From positions 1-27,575 of the forward strand of contig CALGTV010000121.1 of NCBI GenBank assembly GCA_937902395.1: a stretch of 27,575 nucleotides of DNA, given 5' to 3'. The notes beneath the pieces were generated by a model. It was not told the DNA's origin. It saw only the letters and a program-made list of their open reading frames with translations, and did no database searches. The DNA is from an uncultured Ruminococcus sp. (GTDB lineage: Bacteria > Bacillota > Clostridia > Oscillospirales > Ruminococcaceae). Below are positions 22,941 through 27,575 of this stretch, one piece after another (position 1 is the first letter of the stretch; every line of letters begins with the position of its first letter). The position numbers and the translations under genes are program-made.

Positions 22941-23765
22941 CTAATTCAGCGCCGCATATAACTCCGATTTCTTGAATCCCGTTTCCTTTGCCACAGCCTT
23001 GCAGGCTTCCGTAGGCTTTTCGCCCTTTTCTATAAGCCGCTTGACCTGCTCCATAGCCTCATCTATAGTCAGCTTTTCGCTGTCATCAGCAGTTTTTCCC
23101 TCTAAAACAAGTACATATTCTCCCCTCGGCTCATTGACAGAGTAATACTCCACTGCCTCGCCTAAGGTCATACGCAGCACTTCCTCGTGAATCTTTGTAA
23201 GCTCACGACAAAAGGCTATTTTACGCTCATTGCCAAAAAATTCTGCCATATCCTTAATTGTATTTTTCAGCTTGTGAGGCGCTTCATAGAAAATCATAAC
23301 AGCCGTTTCATTCCTCAGAAGTTCAAGGCGCTCGGAGCGTTCCTTTTTTGGCACAGGAAGAAATCCCTCAAACGTAAAACGATTTATATGCATACCCGAC
23401 AAAGCCGCCGCAGATGCCGCCGCTGTAGGTCCGGGAACAACTTTTACATCAATGCCGTTTTCGTAGCACATATGCACAAGAACTTCACCGGGGTCAGATA
23501 TACAGGGCATACCTGCATCTGTAACAATACCGCAATTCTGTCCGCTTAAAATCCTGTCGATTATACGCTGAGCATCGTTTTTACTGCTGTGTTCATGAAA
23601 GCTGACAAGCTCATTTTTTATCTCGCAGCGGTTCAGCAGTTTCAGCGTAACACGGGTATCCTCGGCGCATATGAAATCCACTTCTTCAAGGAGTCTCATC
23701 TGACGGAGAGTTATATCCTCCATGTTGCCTATAGGCGTACCTATAATATAAAGTATACCGCTCAT
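22941..23765 (-). CDS. rsmI: 16S rRNA 2'-O-ribose C1402 methyltransferase RsmI
   Basis: This 274-residue tetrapyrrole-methylase-fold enzyme uses SAM to methylate the ribose of C1402 in the decoding centre of 16S rRNA. Family landmarks are LYIIGTPIGNMEDITLRQ at the start, FICAEDTRVTLKLLN, VSFHEHS, IVTDAGMPCISDPGE and VVPGPTAAASAAALSGM. Its C-terminal EACKAVAKETGFKKSELYAAL matches the usual tail. It overlaps the upstream TrmN6-like gene by four bases and is the last member of an RNA-modification operon. No strong terminator follows. Confidence 0.96.
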   Translation of the reverse strand: MSGILYIIGTPIGNMEDITLRQMRLLEEVDFICAEDTRVTLKLLNRCEIKNELVSFHEHSSKNDAQRIIDRILSGQNCGIVTDAGMPCISDPGEVLVHMCYENGIDVKVVPGPTAAASAAALSGMHINRFTFEGFLPVPKKERSERLELLRNETAVMIFYEAPHKLKNTIKDMAEFFGNERKIAFCRELTKIHEEVLRMTLGEAVEYYSVNEPRGEYVLVLEGKTADDSEKLTIDEAMEQVKRLIEKGEKPTEACKAVAKETGFKKSELYAALN

Positions 23766-24490
23766 TTTTCGTCACTCTCCTTTCCTGTGTCGTATATCTT
23801 CTGCAATTCCTCGGAAAATCCGTTTTCGCTCCTGATGTATAACTGCGGCTCAACCTGCATAAACGGCTTAGAGCCTTTCTTTCCCTCGATTAAAAACAGC
23901 CATGGTGCATCATCGGGAGTTTTCGAGACAAAGCGTATACGCTTAGGCTCAATATTGTGATTTTTCATAGCAAATATCACATCTGAAAGCCTTTCTGGGC
24001 GATTGCACACGCATAATCTTCCCCCGAATTTCAGCAGTTTTTCTGCCGCACCGCATACATCATCAATATTGCACATTATCTCATGCCGTGCAATACGCTG
24101 AGCTGAAATAACACTTTCAAATCCAGCATTTACAGCCTTATATGGCGGATTGCAGGTCACAAGGTCAAGCTGTCCCAGAGGTGCACCCTCCCAGAGCTCC
24201 TTTAAATCAGCACAAATGGGGACAATACACGAAACCTCGCTTTTTTCCATGCCCATGCGGAGCTGTTCAATTGCTCCCTGCTGTATATCCACCGCATAAG
24301 TCACCTGAGGAGGACGTTTTTTCTGCATAATAAGAGGGATTATTCCGCAGCCTGTTCCTAAATCGCAGGCTTTGTCTTTCTGCCTGTATCCCGAAAAATC
24401 CGCAAGGAGAAAAGCATCAGTGCCGAATCTATGGTCACTGCTTGCACACACATATATTTTATCTGTCAGTTTTTCAAAATTATATTCCAT
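23762..24490 (-). CDS. TrmN6-like (YfiC family) SAM methyltransferase
   Basis: This 242-residue class I methyltransferase has the SAM loop DLGTGCGIIPL at about 43-53, acidic VDIQ at 67-70, and the N6-adenine/Gln-type catalytic motif NPPY at 114-117. It matches the family annotated as tRNA1(Val) A37 N6-methyltransferase; it often sits directly before rsmI in Firmicutes, as it does here with a four-base overlap. The exact tRNA target in this organism is not proved. It follows mnmA by eight bases. Confidence 0.9.
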   Translation of the reverse strand: MEYNFEKLTDKIYVCASSDHRFGTDAFLLADFSGYRQKDKACDLGTGCGIIPLIMQKKRPPQVTYAVDIQQGAIEQLRMGMEKSEVSCIVPICADLKELWEGAPLGQLDLVTCNPPYKAVNAGFESVISAQRIARHEIMCNIDDVCGAAEKLLKFGGRLCVCNRPERLSDVIFAMKNHNIEPKRIRFVSKTPDDAPWLFLIEGKKGSKPFMQVEPQLYIRSENGFSEELQKIYDTGKESDEK

Positions 24491-24498
24491 ATTTCACC

Positions 24499-25575
24499 TT
24501 ATACAATAGTTCCTCCGCCTACGACAATATCGCCGTCATAGAATACCACAGCTTGTCCCGATGTTACGGCTCTTTGCGGCTCATCAAATTCCACAAGATA
24601 ATTTCCGTCCTCTGTCTTGGATAAAGTTGCGGCACAATCTCTCTGGGAATATCTCGCCTTTGCGGTTATGCGCATAGGTTCTGTGATTTCCTCCACGGAA
24701 ATGAGATTCACATTTTCTGCAATAAGCGATGTTGTGTAAAGGTCGATTTCATCACCTAAAACCACGATATTTGTTTTATAATCCTTTTTCACCACGTAGG
24801 CAGGCTTACCGAGGGCTATTCCAAGTCCTTTTCGCTGTCCTGCGGTATAATTTATATGTCCCTTGTGCTTGCCAAGGATTTTCCCCGACATATCCACATA
24901 ATTACCCGATTCTGATTTTTTCCCTGTAAATTTCTCAATAAATTCCACATATTTTCCGTCGGGAACAAAGCATATATCCTGACTGTCGGGCTTATCCGCA
25001 TTTATCAGACCGTTTTTTTCTGCAAGCTCACGGACAGCCGATTTCTCCATATCTCCAAGGGGAAAAAGTGTATGTGCAAGCTGCTCCTGAGTAAAAGAAT
25101 AGAGCATATATGTCTGATCCTTGCTTCTGTCGGCAGAACGTTTCAGCAGATATCTGCCTCTTTCTGCGTCGTATTCACATACGGCATAATGCCCTGTAGC
25201 TATGTAGTCACAGCCGTTTTCAGCCGCTATTTTCAGCATTTCCCCGAATTTCACATGACGGTTGCACTCAATACAGGGATTTGGTGTTTTTCCGCTGAAA
25301 TAACTTTCACAGAAATAATCCATTACGTTTTTGCGAAAACAATCTTTCATATCAACAGTCATATGCTGAAAACCCAGTTTTTCCGCAACCTTTTCAGCAT
25401 CACCTGCTCCTGATAAATTACCGTTATTCTTCTTATGTATTTCACCGCAGACAATATCATTATCGTGGAACATTTCAAGAGTAACGCCCACAACATCATA
25501 TCCCTGATTTTTCAGTATCAAAGCCGCCGCAGAGCTGTCAACTCCGCCGCTCATTCCTATCATAACCTTTTTCAT
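24499..25575 (-). CDS. mnmA: tRNA-uridine 2-sulfurtransferase MnmA
   Basis: This 358-residue enzyme adds sulfur to U34 of Lys, Glu and Gln tRNAs. It shows the ATP pyrophosphatase loop GMSGGVDSS at 7-15, a NPCIECNR segment with the likely nucleophile Cys 103 in the CN pair, and the second catalytic Cys 201 in SQDICFVPDG. RKGLGIA and RYSQRDCAATL further on are also typical. The NPCxxCN form has an extra Cys at 100 compared with the NPDxxCN of Escherichia coli, a variant common in Clostridia. It overlaps the HAD gene by four bases. Confidence 0.95.
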   Translation of the reverse strand: MKKVMIGMSGGVDSSAAALILKNQGYDVVGVTLEMFHDNDIVCGEIHKKNNGNLSGAGDAEKVAEKLGFQHMTVDMKDCFRKNVMDYFCESYFSGKTPNPCIECNRHVKFGEMLKIAAENGCDYIATGHYAVCEYDAERGRYLLKRSADRSKDQTYMLYSFTQEQLAHTLFPLGDMEKSAVRELAEKNGLINADKPDSQDICFVPDGKYVEFIEKFTGKKSESGNYVDMSGKILGKHKGHINYTAGQRKGLGIALGKPAYVVKKDYKTNIVVLGDEIDLYTTSLIAENVNLISVEEITEPMRITAKARYSQRDCAATLSKTEDGNYLVEFDEPQRAVTSGQAVVFYDGDIVVGGGTIV

Positions 25576-26225
25576 ATGAACAGCCTTTCAATTTCCTTTA
25601 TTGATGTAAAATAGTAATCTGATATTTTTTCAAGCTCTGTTCTGTCCTGTTCCGACGCTTTATCATATATCGCCGCTGTTATAAATCCTGCATTTTTCGC
25701 TGTTTTTACGCTGTGGAGAGAATCCTCAGCCACAAGAGTTTCTTCGGGATTTGTACCAAGCAGCTCTGCGGCTCCCATAAATATATCTGGAAATTTCTTG
25801 CCGCGGGGATACTCTCTGTCGGTCAGTATGAACTTCATTCTGTCATATATTCCGTGTCTTTTCAATACAGCTTCTGCAAGTGAGCTGTAGGTTGCTGTTG
25901 CTATTCCGTATGGTATACCTTTGCTGTCCAGATTATCAAGAAGCTCTATTACATATGGTTTAAGGGGAATTCTTTCCTCGTACTCAATCCGCACAAGCTC
26001 CTCAATGCGATTTATAACGTATTCCTGTGTGCATTTCAGGCTGAATTGCTTTATAAAAAAATCCGAGGACTGCTCCACAGTCATACGCTTGACCTTTTCC
26101 GATACTTCACGGGGCGGATTTTCAACGCCGTTTTCCATTAGAAAACGTCTGTCAACATCGTACCATATCTGCATTGAGTCAATAAGTGTTCCGTCAAGGT
26201 CAAAAATTATGCTTTTATTTTTCAT
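25572..26225 (-). CDS. HAD-family hydrolase, beta-phosphoglucomutase-like
   Basis: This 217-residue protein has the HAD motifs: motif I DLDGTLIDSM at about 9-18 with the nucleophile Asp 9 and the acid Asp 11, a helical cap, motif II TATYSS, and motif IV VAEDSLHSVKTAKNAGF. It likely dephosphorylates a small phosphometabolite, or acts as a mutase; the substrate is unknown. It starts three bases after tmcAL with GGAG upstream and overlaps mnmA by four bases, so it is translated with the RNA-modification genes, though it may have a metabolic repair role. Confidence 0.9.
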   Translation of the reverse strand: MKNKSIIFDLDGTLIDSMQIWYDVDRRFLMENGVENPPREVSEKVKRMTVEQSSDFFIKQFSLKCTQEYVINRIEELVRIEYEERIPLKPYVIELLDNLDSKGIPYGIATATYSSLAEAVLKRHGIYDRMKFILTDREYPRGKKFPDIFMGAAELLGTNPEETLVAEDSLHSVKTAKNAGFITAAIYDKASEQDRTELEKISDYYFTSIKEIERLFI

Positions 26226-26228
26226 AAT

Positions 26229-27389
26229 TCACTCCAGAATTTTTATCTTCGTGTGATATTCCCTTTGTGCAGGAATTATGTTTGAATATGCAAGTCCGTA
26301 TATATCAGAGGCGGCGGCTTCAAGCTCCGCAAATCGCTCCGATATTGCGTTAATTCGTGATAACTTCGCAATAGATGTATCAAAAGGAATAAGGCTTTTT
26401 CCCTTTGCCGCACTAAGAATTTCCCGTCCTTTTTTGTTAAATGCAAGTATGCGTATATATGGCGGCAGATTTTTCATATCCGTGGATTTTATGCCGATTA
26501 ACAGGGATAAAATGATTCTCCTGATTCTTGCCATTGTAAATCTTTTTGTCTTGACTTTTTCAAATAATTCGTCAAGTGAAATTGCATTACGCGCGGAATA
26601 TATCCGTTCCGCCAAGCCGTCAGCGCAATCACTTGTATTTTTTATTTCTTCAAGAGATGCTGTCCGCAGGCGGTAGAGTATAACTCTTTCAAGGCGGTGT
26701 ATCTCCGCTGTATCTCCCTCTATAGCTTTTGCCGATATTTCGGGGAGAAATGCCGCTGATTCTGCCATGTGCCCCCGTATATATGAGGCGCTTGCAAAGC
26801 TTTCGCAGATATCACCGCTGTCGTGTGCCGCTCCTGCACGTTTCACCGTAAAAGGCTGTATATTTGCTGAAAAACGGCGTATTGCCTTGATATACTCCAC
26901 GCCGAGAATATTATTCGGCTCTGCTGTTATCTCCGCCGCTTCGGGATTTATTTCCCCTAAAACCGCAGAAACAGCCTTTGCATAAGTATATCCCATTTCT
27001 GTATATTCGCGTATTTTCGAGGATTCCGCTATTTCTGCCATAGCTTCGGCGGCTGAAATAAGCTTTGAAATATCGCCGATTTCACTGCCGAATGATATTT
27101 CGTCCACTACTCCGAGGCTGTGCAGGAGATGCACTGCTCCCCTTGCAAAAAGCTCCGCTGGAGCAAGGCTGTACTGCACAGGGAGTTCGATTACAAGGTC
27201 TGCTCCCGATTTTACCGCTATTTCAGCTCTGATGAATTTATCAAGTACTGCTATATCTCCGCGCTGAACGAAATTTCCGCTCATTACGGCGATAATATGA
27301 GTTGCACCGTTTTTCCGCGTTTCTTCAATATGATATCTGTGTCCGTTATGGAAAGGATTGTACTCGCAGACTATTCCGCTGATTTTCAT
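26229..27389 (-). CDS. tmcAL: tRNA(Met) cytidine acetate ligase TmcAL (YlbM family)
   Basis: This 386-residue protein begins MKISGIVCEYNPFHNGHRYH, with the nucleotidyltransferase HNGH at 14-17 that binds ATP, followed by AVMSGNFVQRGDIAVLDKF. TmcAL activates acetate with ATP and makes N4-acetylcytidine at the wobble position of elongator tRNA-Met. Other family blocks are ELPVQYSLAPAELFARGAV, SFGSEIGD and EPNNILGVEYIKA. I chose the ATG at 27389, preceded by AAAGGAG; an upstream start 11 codons earlier would overlap the promoter region and lacks a ribosome binding site. It heads the operon tmcAL-HAD-mnmA-trmN6-rsmI. Confidence 0.93.
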   Translation of the reverse strand: MKISGIVCEYNPFHNGHRYHIEETRKNGATHIIAVMSGNFVQRGDIAVLDKFIRAEIAVKSGADLVIELPVQYSLAPAELFARGAVHLLHSLGVVDEISFGSEIGDISKLISAAEAMAEIAESSKIREYTEMGYTYAKAVSAVLGEINPEAAEITAEPNNILGVEYIKAIRRFSANIQPFTVKRAGAAHDSGDICESFASASYIRGHMAESAAFLPEISAKAIEGDTAEIHRLERVILYRLRTASLEEIKNTSDCADGLAERIYSARNAISLDELFEKVKTKRFTMARIRRIILSLLIGIKSTDMKNLPPYIRILAFNKKGREILSAAKGKSLIPFDTSIAKLSRINAISERFAELEAAASDIYGLAYSNIIPAQREYHTKIKILE

Positions 27390-27424
27390 AAATTGCTCCT
27401 TTCCGACAAAACTATACATCATTA

Positions 27425-27453
27425 ATTATACCTCTTTTCACATCAAAAAGCAA
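27425..27453 (-). promoter_or_regulatory. Sigma-A-type promoter of the tmcAL operon
   Basis: On the minus strand the -35 is TTGCTT (27448-27453) and the -10 is TATAAT (27425-27430), spacer 17 bases. The predicted start is near 27418, about 30 nt before the ATG at 27389. A 19-base inverted repeat, ATTTGA, seven bases, TCAAAT, lies at 27457-27475 just upstream of the -35 and could be an operator; its arms are A+T-rich, so chance is possible. Confidence 0.7.
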
Positions 27454-27522
27454 GGGATTTGATAATAATTCAAATTTATTCTAAAATAGCCCAGCAAATA
27501 ATAGACATATTCAAGAATCAGT

Positions 27523-27570
27523 TAAGAATCCAAGAGTACACACAGGAATTCTTGGATTCTTGGATTCTTA
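27523..27570. repeat. Inverted repeat with tandemly duplicated right arm
   Basis: The plus-strand sequence taagaatccaaga (27523-27535) can pair with tcttggattctt at 27550-27561 (12 bp) or with tcttggattctta at 27558-27570 (13 bp), because the right arm is repeated in tandem with an 8-base unit (tcttggat). A partial further copy of the left arm, aagaatca, lies at 27513-27520. No convincing T-run follows on either strand inside the window. It may be the 3' end of a gene beyond the edge or an intergenic repeat. Confidence 0.6.
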
Positions 27571-27575
27571 CTGCA

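Noticed and set aside
22888..22941. 10-bp inverted repeat gtgcgttttc / gaaaacacac after rsmI
   Set aside because: One wobble pair, a 34-base loop and an A-run instead of a T-run on the transcribed strand; not a terminator and probably chance in A+T-rich DNA.
1..27575. CRISPR arrays, tRNA or rRNA genes, insertion sequences, phage genes
   Set aside because: None seen: no regularly spaced repeats, no cloverleaf-like run between genes, and every long minus-strand frame is assigned to a chromosomal family.

Overview
The window looks like a chromosomal segment of a Gram-positive, Clostridia-type bacterium, most likely Ruminococcus or a close relative. The evidence is a complete spoIIIAA-AH sporulation cluster, a Firmicutes-type housekeeping cluster (recN, argR, tlyA, dxs, ispA, xseB, xseA, nusB, yqhY-like), strong GGAGG ribosome binding sites, and a secreted cysteine protease ending in a type I dockerin, a domain typical of cellulosome-forming ruminococci and clostridia. 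Every convincing gene is on the minus strand, so transcription runs from the right edge to the left. I saw no tRNA, rRNA, CRISPR array, transposase, integrase or phage gene. The genus is an inference; no marker gene fixes it.

Right part (27.4 to 21.1 kb, in transcription order): a sigma-A-type promoter precedes tmcAL, a HAD hydrolase, mnmA, a TrmN6-like methyltransferase and rsmI. This tight operon is devoted mostly to tRNA and rRNA modification. A second strong promoter (extended -10) drives a PHP-domain phosphoesterase, a YdcF-like membrane protein and, past a small hairpin, the dockerin-bearing papain-like protease.

Middle part (18.97 to 14.94 kb): a 432-base intergenic region holds two 12-bp direct repeats, a good promoter and a leader of about 195 nt with two stem-loops. 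It precedes a sugar-type ABC transporter operon: lipoprotein binding protein, then two permeases, with no ATPase gene. A perfect palindrome lies between the binding protein and the permeases, and a UUCG-loop intrinsic terminator closes the operon.

Left part (14.93 to 0 kb): the spoIIIA operon (AA to AH, eight genes) starts with a plausible sigma-E-like promoter. A sigma-A promoter immediately after spoIIIAH then begins a long co-directional housekeeping run: Asp23/YqhY, nusB, a TsaD-like paralogue, xseA, xseB, ispA, dxs, tlyA, nadK, argR, recN. This matches the order known from Bacillus, except that the acc genes and folD are absent, the TsaD-like gene sits in the folD position, and nadK lies between tlyA and argR. 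The window ends inside a GH42 beta-galactosidase gene 40 bases after recN.

Most genes are conserved and ordinary. The best places for new biology are the control region and RNA structures of the ABC transporter operon, the divergent TsaD-like protein, the dockerin protease, and several intercistronic hairpins.
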